DNA of 6,783 bases from JBBSIG01 sp038232215. GTDB lineage: Bacteria; Actinomycetota; Thermoleophilia; Gaiellales; Gaiellaceae. The stretch is taken from positions 1 to 6,783 of the forward strand of contig JBBSIG010000142.1 in the NCBI GenBank assembly GCA_038232215.1. Direction: 5' to 3'. Within the stretch, counting starts at the first letter, position 1. Every line of letters begins with the position of its first letter. The translations under genes were made by a program, and so were the position numbers. This document shows positions 1 to 5,549 of the stretch, in pieces. The notes beneath the pieces are model-generated. The model did not search any database, was not told where the DNA came from, and saw only the letters and a list, made by a program, of their open reading frames with translations.

Positions 1-712
1 AGTCCGTCGCCTCGTCGGCGGAAGGAGGCGCCAGCAGGTTCTCGCGCGCGAAGCCGACCGCATCGGGATAGCCGCTCGCCCGCACGGCGATCGCGGCCGC
101 CTGGACGTCGTAGGCCGTCCTGCGGAGCTCGACGTCCGGCCCGAGGAGCACCCAGTAGGCGCCGGGCTCGCCCTCGTACGGCATGCCGACGCTGCCCGCG
201 TTGACCAGGCGCACACCACCTACCCGGCGCTCGAACTGCACGTGGGTGTGGCCGCAGACGACGGTCCGCTCCTCGACGCCCGCCAGCATCGGGGCGAGGC
301 GCTCGGGCGAGGTGGCCCGCGTGATGATCTCCTGGTCGTCACGCGGCGAGCCGTGGCAGAAGAGCGTGGGCCCGAGGCCGGTCACCTCCAGAACCTGCGC
401 CTCCGGGAGGCTGCCGAGGAATCCCCGCTGCTCGTCCGAGAGCTGCGACGCCGTCCAGGTCAGAGCGCGGGCGGCCGCCTCGTTCACTCCCTTCCGAGTG
501 GGCGCCGCCACCTCGAGGTCGGCGTTGCCCCTGACGAAGCGGGCTCGCTCGCCGAGACGCCTCAGGGCCTCGAGCGTCCCGGCCGGGAAGGGGCCCGCCG
601 CGAGATCGCCCCCTACGAGCACGACGTCGACCTCGGCTTGCTGCACGTCCTCCAGAGCGGCCTCGAGCGCCGGAAGGTTGCCGTGGACGTCGTACAGCGC
701 CGCGACGCGCAC
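1..712 (-). CDS. Metallophosphoesterase, YfcE/MJ0936-like (3' end cut by window)
   Basis: This is a predicted cytoplasmic metal-dependent phosphodiesterase or phosphatase of the calcineurin-like superfamily; its substrate cannot be read from sequence. I translated 237 codons down to the window edge. The metal-binding motifs appear in order: D8-V-H10-G-N12, G34-G-D36, G62-N63-A-D65 (the family usually has GNHD or GNCD), F-C-H120-G-S, and G154-H-T-H157. The family is usually about 240-250 residues, so only a few residues should be missing. The start is the GTG at 712-710, which places the beta-strand RVAALYDVHGN at the N-terminus as in relatives. There is no obvious Shine-Dalgarno. It begins 31 nt after the khpA stop on the same strand, so it is probably the last visible gene of the ffh-rpsP-khpA unit. 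The first metal-site motif reads YDVHGN rather than the common SDxHGN, but the ligands D and H are kept. Confidence 0.9.
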   Translation of the reverse strand, partial: MRVAALYDVHGNLPALEAALEDVQQAEVDVVLVGGDLAAGPFPAGTLEALRRLGERARFVRGNADLEVAAPTRKGVNEAAARALTWTASQLSDEQRGFLGSLPEAQVLEVTGLGPTLFCHGSPRDDQEIITRATSPERLAPMLAGVEERTVVCGHTHVQFERRVGGVRLVNAGSVGMPYEGEPGAYWVLLGPDVELRRTAYDVQAAAIAVRASGYPDAVGFARENLLAPPSADEATD

Positions 713-743
713 GCTCAGGGATCGAGCCGGGAGAGACCGATCG

Positions 744-974
744 TCAATCCACGATCTCGAGCACGACGCGGCGGCCCTCGCGCGCGGCGCCGGCTCGCAG
801 GACCGTACGCAGAGCACGTGCGATGCGACCCTGGCGGCCGATCACCTTGCCGACGTCGCCCGCCGCGACGTGCAGGTGCAGGACGAGCGCCCCGTCCTCC
901 TCCGACTCCTCGACGCGAACGGCGTCCGGCTCGTCGACCAGCCGCCGCGCGAGGTAGTCGAGCAGCTCACGCAA
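744..974 (-). CDS. khpA: KH-domain RNA-binding protein KhpA
   Basis: This is a small (76 aa) single type-II KH domain protein of the KhpA/YlqC family, which binds RNA and in Gram-positives works with KhpB on small RNAs and cell-envelope and division genes. The signature GxxG loop is G46-R-Q-G49 within GKVIGRQGRIARALRTVL, followed by the expected amphipathic helix. The N-terminus MRELLDYLARRLVDEPDAV closely follows the family pattern of a helix ending in a DxPxxV turn. The start is TTG at 974-972, inside the end of rpsP (8-nt overlap), so translation is probably coupled to rpsP. The position directly after rpsP is conserved across many bacteria and supports the call. There is no sign of truncation. 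Confidence 0.93.
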   Translation of the reverse strand: MRELLDYLARRLVDEPDAVRVEESEEDGALVLHLHVAAGDVGKVIGRQGRIARALRTVLRAGAAREGRRVVLEIVD

Positions 975-1212
975 CGACGTCTTTGGCCTTCAGCAGCCGC
1001 GCGACCGCGTCGGAGGGCTGCGCGCCCTTGCCGAGCCAGTCCCTGATCTTCTCCTCGTCTAGCTCGATCGTCGACGGGTCCGTCTGCGGGTTGTAGCGCC
1101 CGACGATCTCGATGAACTTGCCGTCGCGCGGCGAGCGCGCGTCGGCGACGACGACGCGGTAGATCGGGTTCTTCTTCGACCCGATCCGCGTCAGCCTCAT
1201 ACGAACAGCCAT
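967..1212 (-). CDS. rpsP: 30S ribosomal protein S16 (bS16)
   Basis: This 81-aa protein is a component of the small ribosomal subunit that stabilises 16S rRNA folding. It shows the diagnostic S16 N-terminus MAVRMRLTRIGSKKNPIYR followed by VVVADARSPRDGKFIEIVGRYNP, and the conserved later segment with DEEKIRDWLGKGAQPSDAV. The length is typical of the family. The ATG start at 1212-1210 lies 9 nt after the ffh stop and has a strong AGGAGG just upstream. The stop overlaps the khpA start. The ffh-rpsP-khpA order is a common bacterial arrangement and suggests one transcript for translation and protein-targeting factors. Confidence 0.97.
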   Translation of the reverse strand: MAVRMRLTRIGSKKNPIYRVVVADARSPRDGKFIEIVGRYNPQTDPSTIELDEEKIRDWLGKGAQPSDAVARLLKAKDVVA

Positions 1213-1213
1213 G

Positions 1214-1221
1214 CTCCTCCT
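1214..1221 (-). promoter_or_regulatory. Ribosome binding site of rpsP
   Basis: On the minus strand the sequence TAAAGGAGGAGCATG joins the ffh stop codon (TAA), an AGGAGG Shine-Dalgarno and the rpsP ATG. The Shine-Dalgarno begins immediately after the ffh stop, and the spacer to the ATG is short (3 nt from AGGAGG, or 1 nt less extended pairing through GGAGGAG). This fixes the rpsP start and suggests that ribosomes finishing ffh can reinitiate on rpsP. Confidence 0.75.
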
Positions 1222-2628
1222 TTACCTCCGGCCGCTCTTCGACCGCTTTCTCGACTTCGACTTGCGCTTGCTCTTCGGTCGGGAAGCCTGGCCGACCACG
1301 GCTCCCGCACCTCCAGCGCCGAGCGCGGAGAGGTCGGGCATCCTGCCTTTTCCGATCCCCTTCATCATCTTCGCCATCTGCTTGCGCGCCTCGAGCAGCT
1401 GGTTCACCTGCTGGACGCTCGTGCCCGAGCCGCCCGCGATCCGCAGCCGACGGCGGCCGTCGATCAGGCGCGGGACGGCCCGCTCCTGCGGGGTCATCGA
1501 GAGGATGATCGCCTCGACCCGGCCCAGCTGCTTCTCGTCGACGTCGTCGAGCCCCTGGAGCTGCTTGCCGAGCCCGGGGATCAGCTTCAGCACGCCCTGC
1601 AGCGGCCCCATCCGCCGCAGCATCTTGTAGCTCGTCAGGAAATCGTCGAACGTGAACTCCCCCTTCCGCATCCGCTTCTCGAGCTCCGCCTGCTCGTCCT
1701 CGCTCGCGGCCGCCTCGGCCTTCTCGATCAGCGTGAGCACGTCGCCCATGCCGAGGATGCGAGACGCCATCCGGTCGGGGTGGAAGTACTCGAGCTGATC
1801 CAGCTTCTCGCCCGTCGAGACGAGCTTGATCGGCTTGCCCGTCACGGCCTTGACCGACAGAGCCGCACCGCCGCGAGCATCGCCGTCGAGCTTCGTCAGG
1901 ACGACGCCGTCGAAGGCGACCCGCTCCTGGAACGCCTGCGCGACCGAGACCGCCTCCTGTCCCGTCATCGCGTCGAGGACGAGGAGGACGTTCGTCGGCT
2001 TCGCCTCGCGGCGAACCGCGGCGAGCTCCTCCATCAGCGCCTCGTCGATCTGGAGACGGCCGGCCGTGTCGAGGACGACGGCGTCGAGGCCGTCGAAGGA
2101 GGCACGCTTGACGCCCTCCCGGACGGCCTTGACCGGATCGCTCGTTTCCTCGCGATAGACGGGGACCCCGATCTGGCGCCCGAGCTGCTCGAGCTGGTCG
2201 ATCGCCGCCGGGCGCTGCAGGTCGGCCGCCACGAGACCCGCGCGCTTTCCCTCCTTGCCCAGGAGGAGCGCGAGCTTGGCCGCGGCCGTGGTCTTGCCCG
2301 AGCCCTGGAGCCCGGCCAGCAGGATCACCGTGGGCGGGCGCCCGAAGGCGAGCTTGGAGTCGCCGGAGCCCATGAGGGTGGTCAGCTCGTCGTGCACGAT
2401 CTTCACGACCTGCTGGCCGGGCGTGATGCTCTTCAGCACCTCCTGGCCGAGCGCGCGCTCGCGCACCTGGCCGACGAAGTCGCGCACGACCTGGAAGTTG
2501 ACGTCGGCCTCGAGCAGCGCCAGGCGAATCTCGCGCATCGCGCGGGAGATCGCCTCCTCGTCGAGGCGCCCGCGCCCCCGCAGGTCGCCGAGCGTGGCCT
2601 GGAGCTTGTCGGAAAGGGTGTCGAGCAC
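1222..2628 (-). CDS. ffh: Signal recognition particle GTPase Ffh (SRP54)
   Basis: This is the SRP protein that binds SRP RNA and hydrophobic signal sequences on ribosomes and, with its receptor FtsY, delivers nascent chains to the membrane translocon in a GTP-dependent way. The full 468 aa are present. The N domain covers about residues 1-95. The G domain has the P-loop GLQGSGKTT (106-114), DLQRPAA (136-142), DTAGR (187-191), TKLD (245-248) and GDARGG (249-254). The M domain (about 300-430) is methionine-rich, with the RNA-binding region around RRRLRIAGGSGTSVQQVNQLL (393-412). The C-terminus is a basic Lys/Ser/Arg tail (about 451-468), a variable feature in this family. The start is the GTG at 2628-2626, giving MLDTLSDKLQ, which matches the usual N-terminus. 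No good Shine-Dalgarno sits close to it; GGAGG is more than 20 nt away. It is the first gene of the leftward block and diverges from the dodecin gene. Confidence 0.97.
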   Translation of the reverse strand: MLDTLSDKLQATLGDLRGRGRLDEEAISRAMREIRLALLEADVNFQVVRDFVGQVRERALGQEVLKSITPGQQVVKIVHDELTTLMGSGDSKLAFGRPPTVILLAGLQGSGKTTAAAKLALLLGKEGKRAGLVAADLQRPAAIDQLEQLGRQIGVPVYREETSDPVKAVREGVKRASFDGLDAVVLDTAGRLQIDEALMEELAAVRREAKPTNVLLVLDAMTGQEAVSVAQAFQERVAFDGVVLTKLDGDARGGAALSVKAVTGKPIKLVSTGEKLDQLEYFHPDRMASRILGMGDVLTLIEKAEAAASEDEQAELEKRMRKGEFTFDDFLTSYKMLRRMGPLQGVLKLIPGLGKQLQGLDDVDEKQLGRVEAIILSMTPQERAVPRLIDGRRRLRIAGGSGTSVQQVNQLLEARKQMAKMMKGIGKGRMPDLSALGAGGAGAVVGQASRPKSKRKSKSRKRSKSGRR

Positions 2629-2658
2629 GGCGGCGAAGTGTACCGGGGAGGCCTCCGC

Positions 2659-2666
2659 GGTATAGG
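2659..2666. promoter_or_regulatory. Overlapping divergent -10 candidates between ffh and dodecin
   Basis: The 69-nt region between the divergent starts of ffh and the dodecin gene contains CCTATACC on the minus strand and its complement GGTATAGG on the plus strand. This gives TATACC (2664-2659) facing ffh and TATAGG (2661-2666) facing the dodecin gene. Each matches TATA of the -10 consensus but not its last two bases. I see no good -35 hexamer at 16-18 nt for either direction. A/T-rich steps are scarce here, so this is the best promoter candidate, but it is weak by sequence alone. Confidence 0.3.
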
Positions 2667-2697
2667 CCGGGAGCCCCCAAACGAGAGGAGCAGGAGC

Positions 2698-2904
2698 ATG
2701 GCTTCCGTAGCCAAGGTCGTGACCATCATCGGCTCGTCGTCCGAGAGCTTCGCGAAGGCGGCCGACGCGGCTGTTCAGGAGGCCGCGAAGACGCTGCGCG
2801 GCATCTCCGGCGCCGACGTCGTCTCGATGAGCGCGAAGGTCGAGGGCGATCGCATCTCCGAGTACAAGACGACGGTGAACATCGCCTTCGCGATCGAGCG
2901 CTAA
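2698..2904 (+). CDS. Dodecin family protein lacking flavin-site residues
   Basis: This is a 68-aa dodecin, a family of small proteins that assemble into hollow dodecamers; classical members store or buffer flavins in the cytoplasm. The family pattern is clear: KVVTIIGSSSESFAKAADAAVQEAAKTLRGI, then a beta hairpin with EYKTTVNIAFAIER. The ATG start at 2698 is chosen because MASVAKVV is the usual dodecin N-terminus and AGGAG (2686-2690) lies 7 nt upstream; the reading frame stays open further upstream only as the complement of ffh. In classical dodecins the segment after the helix reads like TLRNLDWFEV, whose Trp stacks on flavin, and the next strand like HYQV, whose Gln contacts flavin. Here these are TLRGISGADV and EYKT, so Trp is Gly and Gln is Lys. 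It may be a non-flavin dodecin, like the actinobacterial SecE2 or calcium-dodecin group. It is the only plus-strand gene in the window. Confidence 0.93.
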   Translation: MASVAKVVTIIGSSSESFAKAADAAVQEAAKTLRGISGADVVSMSAKVEGDRISEYKTTVNIAFAIER

Positions 2905-2911
2905 CTCTTTC

Positions 2912-2934
2912 CGCCGGGAAAACGCTCCCGGGCG
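2912..2934. terminator. Stem-loop after dodecin, possible bidirectional terminator
   Basis: Eight bases after the dodecin stop, CCGGGA (2914-2919) pairs with TCCCGG (2926-2931) across a 6-nt loop AAACGC. The helix can extend to CGCCGGGA against TCCCGGGCG with one bulged G. It lies between the rightward dodecin gene and the leftward operon that ends at 3148, where a shared terminator would be expected. There is no T-run on either strand after the stem, so it is not a canonical intrinsic terminator; it could act with Rho or only protect a 3' end. Confidence 0.45.
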
Positions 2935-3147
2935 GGACGGCGAGCTACTTCCCCCGACGCTCGCTCCGCCCGGCGATCGGCTCTATCCGAGGAAGCAGCT
3001 CAGCCGCCGCGTCTCTTACGGAGACAGAAATGGTACGGGCCCGGAGCGCTGGGCTCGGCGCGGTCCTAGAAGGCGCACTCGACCCCGCTCTCGAAGACCA
3101 CCGGCAGGTGACGGAGACGCCGCCGCGAAGCGCGCCTGCTGAATCTG
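2935..3147. other. Convergent intergenic region without a convincing gene
   Basis: About 210 nt lie between the dodecin stem-loop and the end of the DUF2273-like gene. The reading frames here have poor third-position GC compared with the neighbours and no recognisable domain. A minus-strand frame of 68 codons starting at a TTG (3151) overlaps the previous stop by 4 nt, but it has atypical codon use and low-complexity Ser/Arg/Ala content, so I do not call it. A short perfect inverted repeat, GTCTC-TTACG-GAGAC, sits at 3011-3025. I see no tRNA or other known RNA gene. Confidence 0.5.
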
Positions 3148-3339
3148 TCAAAGACTGCTGCGGCCGCCGAATCGGCTCTGGATCTCCGAGAGGTCGAAGC
3201 CCCGCTCGAGGAGCAGCGCGGCGGCGTAGAAGGCGAGCGCACCGACGAGGCAGAGCACCGCCCAGCCGAAGCTCAGGGTGATCCAGACGGCCACGAAGGC
3301 GAAGCCGAGCGCCGCCGCGAACTGTTTCGAGCTCATCAT
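3148..3339 (-). CDS. Small membrane protein, DUF2273-like
   Basis: This 63-aa protein has two closely spaced hydrophobic stretches: about residues 5-25 (QFAAALGFAFVAVWITLSF) and about 27-45 (AVLCLVGALAFYAAALLLE). A short cytoplasmic-type tail, RGFDLSEIQSRFGGRSSL, follows. Small two-helix proteins of this type (DUF2273) are found beside asp23/gls24 and amaP genes in Gram-positive bacteria. The assignment rests on size, topology and context. The ATG at 3339-3337 overlaps the stop of the upstream gene by one base (TGATG), and a second ATG follows directly; a GGAGGG lies 10 nt before the first. It is the last gene of the operon. Its biochemical role is unknown; a part in anchoring the Asp23 layer at the membrane is inferred from context. 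Confidence 0.8.
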   Translation of the reverse strand: MMSSKQFAAALGFAFVAVWITLSFGWAVLCLVGALAFYAAALLLERGFDLSEIQSRFGGRSSL

Positions 3340-3947
3340 CAGTTGAGTTCCCTCCGTTGATTGCTGTCGAAGCCGGTCAGGGTGACGCTCACGGGAAGCG
3401 GCGGCAGCTCGTGCCGCTCGAGAGCCTCCCTCACTCGCTGCTGGACGCCGCGGAGCGTCTCCGCCACGTCTGTCGACCGCTTGAAGCTGACGTTCACGCT
3501 CATCGCGTCGTCGCGGTAGAGGCCGGCGGCAGTGTCCACCGCGTCGTCCTGCCGCGCGGCGACCTCGGCCGCGCGCTCGACCGCCCTCGGCTCGACGGTC
3601 GACGCCCCGCGCTCCACCAGGTCGCCGAGCTCGAGGTCCCCTCGCGCGAGGTACGGGCGCGGGAGGTGCTTCCAGGCGAGGAAGCCGAGCATGAGGAACG
3701 CGCCGAGCCCCCCGAGCGCGGCGATCAACCGCACGCGCGAGGTGATGTCGGCCGGCTCGAGCCCGGCGAGGGAGTCGTACACGGAGCGGTAGCCGCTGAT
3801 GTCGTTCACGAGGCCGGGCGAGGCCTTGAAGGCGAGCAACGCCACCATCAGCCCGTACCAGACGAGCCCGAGCCCGAGCGCGGCGACGACGAGACGCCCG
3901 ACGATCACGATGGACGACGTGCGCGCGTGGATCCGCTGCCGCATCAT
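3339..3947 (-). CDS. Two-TM membrane protein, DUF6286-like (Asp23 operon)
   Basis: This 202-aa protein has two predicted transmembrane helices, about residues 13-40 (SSIVIVGRLVVAALGLGLVW and on) and about 73-94 (RLIAALGGLGAFLMLGFLAW). A loop of about 30 residues separates them, and a soluble C-terminal region covers about 100-200. The C-terminal part runs LVERGASTVEPRAVERAAEV, then MSVNVSFKRSTDVAETL, then a helix and LPPLPVSVTLTGF. This resembles the DUF6286 pattern found in actinobacterial asp23/gls24 clusters and looks like a degenerate Asp23-type alpha/beta unit. The start is ATG 3947-3945, overlapping the upstream stop by one base (TGATG); a second ATG follows directly. Longer upstream openings in this frame only run through the AmaP-like gene. 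Its function is not known; a membrane-attached partner of Asp23 proteins is the likely role. Confidence 0.78.
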   Translation of the reverse strand: MMRQRIHARTSSIVIVGRLVVAALGLGLVWYGLMVALLAFKASPGLVNDISGYRSVYDSLAGLEPADITSRVRLIAALGGLGAFLMLGFLAWKHLPRPYLARGDLELGDLVERGASTVEPRAVERAAEVAARQDDAVDTAAGLYRDDAMSVNVSFKRSTDVAETLRGVQQRVREALERHELPPLPVSVTLTGFDSNQRRELN

Positions 3948-4540
3948 CACTCGACCCGCGATCCCCGCTTGCCCAACCGTGCGCGAACGCGCGTTCGGAG
4001 GTCGAAGTCCTCCGCGAGCGGCGCCACGGCCGCCGCGATCCGCTGCTCGAGCTCCGGCGACGAGCCCTTTCGCGAGTGCGAGGCCATGATGGTCAGCGAG
4101 CCGCCGCGCCCCCGGCGACCGGGACGCACCCGCGTGCGCTCCTCCGTGATCCCCCGCACTCGGCGTACGCGCTCGGCGGCGAGTTGAGCGAGCGCACGCC
4201 TCCGCGCGGCCAGGCGAGCGCCTCCCTCGTCCGCGAGCACCACGAGCCGCTCTCGTCGCGGCGCCAGCGCGCCGACCACGAGGAGGATCCCGACGGCGAT
4301 CGCGGCGGCTGCCGCGCCGACCGAGATCCACGCGACGGGCCCTCCCGCCTCGAGGTGAGAGAGGTAGTCGCCGGTGACGTCCCGGAGCTCGGGAAGTCGG
4401 AGGTGCCGCGCGAGCGTCGGCAGACTGAGCGCGCGCTCGTCGCCCTGGATCGAGAAGAGGGCGACGGCGAGGCCGAGCAGAGCGAGCGCGAGGAGCAGCA
4501 GCAGCGCGACGAAGCGTGCGATCGCTCGCAGGAGGATCAT
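3947..4540 (-). CDS. amaP: AmaP-like membrane anchor of Asp23/Gls24 proteins
   Basis: This 197-aa protein has two transmembrane helices, about residues 8-31 (a Leu/Ala run starting ARFVALLLLLALALLGL) and about 68-93 (GPVAWISVGAAAAAIAVGIL and on). A loop of about 35 residues lies between them. The C-terminus is basic and cytoplasmic (about 94-197), with an Arg-rich helix, RLAARRRALAQLAAERVRRV, and a following region that resembles the Asp23-like C-terminal unit of AmaP. In Staphylococcus, AmaP tethers Asp23 to the membrane; the same role is inferred here from topology and operon position. The start is ATG 4540-4538, which puts the first helix at the N-terminus; no strong Shine-Dalgarno is visible, only GGACGG about 7 nt upstream. 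A 121-nt leader with hairpin potential precedes it. The stop overlaps the next gene by one base. The sequence is too divergent to be certain of the subfamily. Confidence 0.72.
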   Translation of the reverse strand: MILLRAIARFVALLLLLALALLGLAVALFSIQGDERALSLPTLARHLRLPELRDVTGDYLSHLEAGGPVAWISVGAAAAAIAVGILLVVGALAPRRERLVVLADEGGARLAARRRALAQLAAERVRRVRGITEERTRVRPGRRGRGGSLTIMASHSRKGSSPELEQRIAAAVAPLAEDFDLRTRVRARLGKRGSRVE

Positions 4541-4661
4541 CTGTGCGCCGTCCGCAAGGACGCACGGAGCGTCCGTCTGCCCGGCACACGGGCTCGACTG
4601 TGGACGCCGAGCGGCGCCGCTTGACAGCCGCCTGGACGCGCGGTATTCGCCGGACGGTGCA
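4541..4661 (-). promoter_or_regulatory. Leader of the amaP-like gene with hairpin and palindrome
   Basis: This 121-nt gap interrupts an operon whose other gaps are mostly negative or only a few nt. It holds a perfect 6-bp hairpin, GGACGC-ACGGA-GCGTCC (4558-4574), located 17 nt before the amaP-like ATG. It also holds a perfect 12-bp palindrome, AGCGGCGCCGCT (4610-4621). There is no T-run, so a classic terminator is unlikely. The elements could be an operator, an mRNA processing site or a control point that sets membrane-protein levels separately from the soluble Asp23 proteins. The structures are seen directly; the role is inference, and such GC-rich inverted repeats can also arise by chance. 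Confidence 0.35.
4621..4649 (+). promoter_or_regulatory. Plus-strand promoter-like sequence (antisense to operon)
   Basis: TTGACA (4621-4626), 17 nt, then TATTCG (4644-4649). The -35 is a perfect consensus and the spacing is ideal, but the -10 matches only its first three bases. No plus-strand gene follows. If active it would make an RNA antisense to the Asp23-like genes. It may be chance. Confidence 0.2.
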
Positions 4662-5048
4662 CTAGACCGGCGGCGCTCCGGCGTTCTCGACGACGTTCTC
4701 GAACGCGATGTCCACCGGGCCGAGCGCCGCCGCGAGTCCCGCCGTCGCGGCGGCGCGAGCGACGAGCGCGCGCACGCGCTCCGCCAGCGGATGCAGTGGG
4801 ACCAGCCGCGCTACGAGGTACAGGCTGACGCCGTAGCGCCCGTCGGGCAGGACAACTGCCGTGACGCCGGGCAGGCGCGCGAGCCCGTCGAGGGTTGTGC
4901 GGGTGCCGAGCCGTCCCGCGTCGGAGCCCACCACGCCGGGCGCCGAGAGCGCAGCCGCGAGCGCGAGTCGCGCGAGCACGAGCCGCTCGGACACGGCGGG
5001 TACGGTCGAGCCCGCGCCCGCCGCGGCTGGGGAGAACCCTTCCTGCAC
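4662..5048 (-). CDS. Short divergent Asp23/Gls24-like protein
   Basis: This 128-aa protein has no signal peptide or clear membrane helix. After a Gly/Ala/Pro-rich start it has a helix, VSERLVLARLALAAALSAPG, a strand region, VTAVVLPDGRYGVSLYLVAR, a long helix, PLAERVRALVARAAATAGL, and a final strand, PVDIAFENVV. This order of helix, strand pair, helix, strand is that of the Asp23/Gls24 fold, and the last strand matches the place of the family's VNVxVxDV motif. Sequence identity to the canonical paralogue upstream is low. The start is the GTG at 5048-5046, 3 nt after the previous stop (TAG-CGC-GTG), so reinitiation is likely; there is no clear Shine-Dalgarno. It probably co-assembles with, or modulates, the Asp23 layer; this is inferred from fold and position. 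It could also be a regulatory relative that has lost polymerisation ability. Confidence 0.75.
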   Translation of the reverse strand: MQEGFSPAAAGAGSTVPAVSERLVLARLALAAALSAPGVVGSDAGRLGTRTTLDGLARLPGVTAVVLPDGRYGVSLYLVARLVPLHPLAERVRALVARAAATAGLAAALGPVDIAFENVVENAGAPPV

Positions 5049-5051
5049 GCG

Positions 5052-5510
5052 CTACTGGACGCGGGTCTCCGGCAGCTCTTCGTCGCCGGCGAAGTGGAGG
5101 TCGTTGACCGTCACGTTCACCTCGGTGACCGACAGGCCGCAGATCCCCTCGATCCGCTTGATCACGTTCTCGCGCACGCGGTTCGACACCTGCGGGATCG
5201 ACTCACCGTACTCGATCACGAGCGTGAGGTCGACGGCCGCCTCGCGCTCTCCGACCTCGACCGAGACGCCCTGCGAGCGCTCGTCTCCGATTCCGACGCG
5301 CTGGGTCATCGCGCCGAGCGCGCGCGACGCGCCGCCGCCGAGCGCGTACACGCCCGGAACCTCGCGCGCGGCGATGCCGGCGACCTTCGTCACGACTGTG
5401 TCCGAGATCGTGGTGGTGCCGTGCTCCGTTCGGAGCGGCGACGCTTCCGTGCTCGTCGCACGAGCGGGCGTCGTCGCCCTCGTACTCGCTGCGGTCGTCT
5501 CGTCTGCCAT
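5052..5510 (-). CDS. Asp23/Gls24 family envelope stress response protein
   Basis: This 152-aa protein is the best-conserved Asp23/Gls24 member here. Residues 1-30 are a Thr/Ala/Ser-rich, probably disordered arm. The Asp23 domain covers about 31-140: GTTTISDTVVTKVAGIAARE, VPGVYALGGG (51-60), the VSVEVGEREAAVDLTLVIEY strand pair, PQVSNRVRENVIKRIEGICG, and VTEVNVTVNDLHF (128-140). Family members are abundant cytoplasmic proteins held beneath the membrane by AmaP and induced by alkaline or envelope stress. I choose ATG 5510-5508 because GAGGAGG (5522-5516) lies 5 nt upstream. A longer version from GTG 5558 lacks a Shine-Dalgarno, and that GTG overlaps the -10 of a promoter candidate. The gene has its own ECF-type promoter candidate upstream and sits between two other Asp23-like genes. 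Confidence 0.93.
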   Translation of the reverse strand: MADETTAASTRATTPARATSTEASPLRTEHGTTTISDTVVTKVAGIAAREVPGVYALGGGASRALGAMTQRVGIGDERSQGVSVEVGEREAAVDLTLVIEYGESIPQVSNRVRENVIKRIEGICGLSVTEVNVTVNDLHFAGDEELPETRVQ

Positions 5511-5549
5511 CGGTTCCTCCTCGTGAGTCGTGTCGTGTGCTTCAAGAGA

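Noticed and set aside
183..1096. Plus-strand open frames of about 285 codons at the left edge
   Set aside because: They are antisense to the metallophosphoesterase, khpA and rpsP, whose motifs are intact on the minus strand. The plus-strand translations have no recognisable pattern.
842..2680. A 612-codon minus-strand frame overlapping ffh, rpsP and khpA
   Set aside because: It is the shifted frame of ffh and rpsP, with low-complexity Arg/Gly/Ala translation. The real proteins in the other frames are unmistakable.
1780..2697. A long N-terminal extension of the dodecin gene
   Set aside because: The frame is open only because it runs antisense to ffh. Dodecins are about 70 aa, and ATG 2698 has a proper Shine-Dalgarno.
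2945..3151. A 68-codon minus-strand ORF overlapping the DUF2273-like stop by 4 nt
   Set aside because: Its TTG start, low third-position GC (many codons such as TCA, AGA, CCT and ATA) and Ser/Arg/Ala-rich translation differ from all neighbours. No domain is recognisable.
3149..3155. TTTGACA on the minus strand as a -35 element
   Set aside because: No -10-like sequence occurs at 16-18 nt, and no convincing minus-strand gene lies downstream.
3948..4589. A longer 416-aa version of the DUF6286-like protein
   Set aside because: The extra N-terminal part is the shifted frame of the AmaP-like gene. ATG 3947 with the TGATG overlap places the first transmembrane helix correctly.
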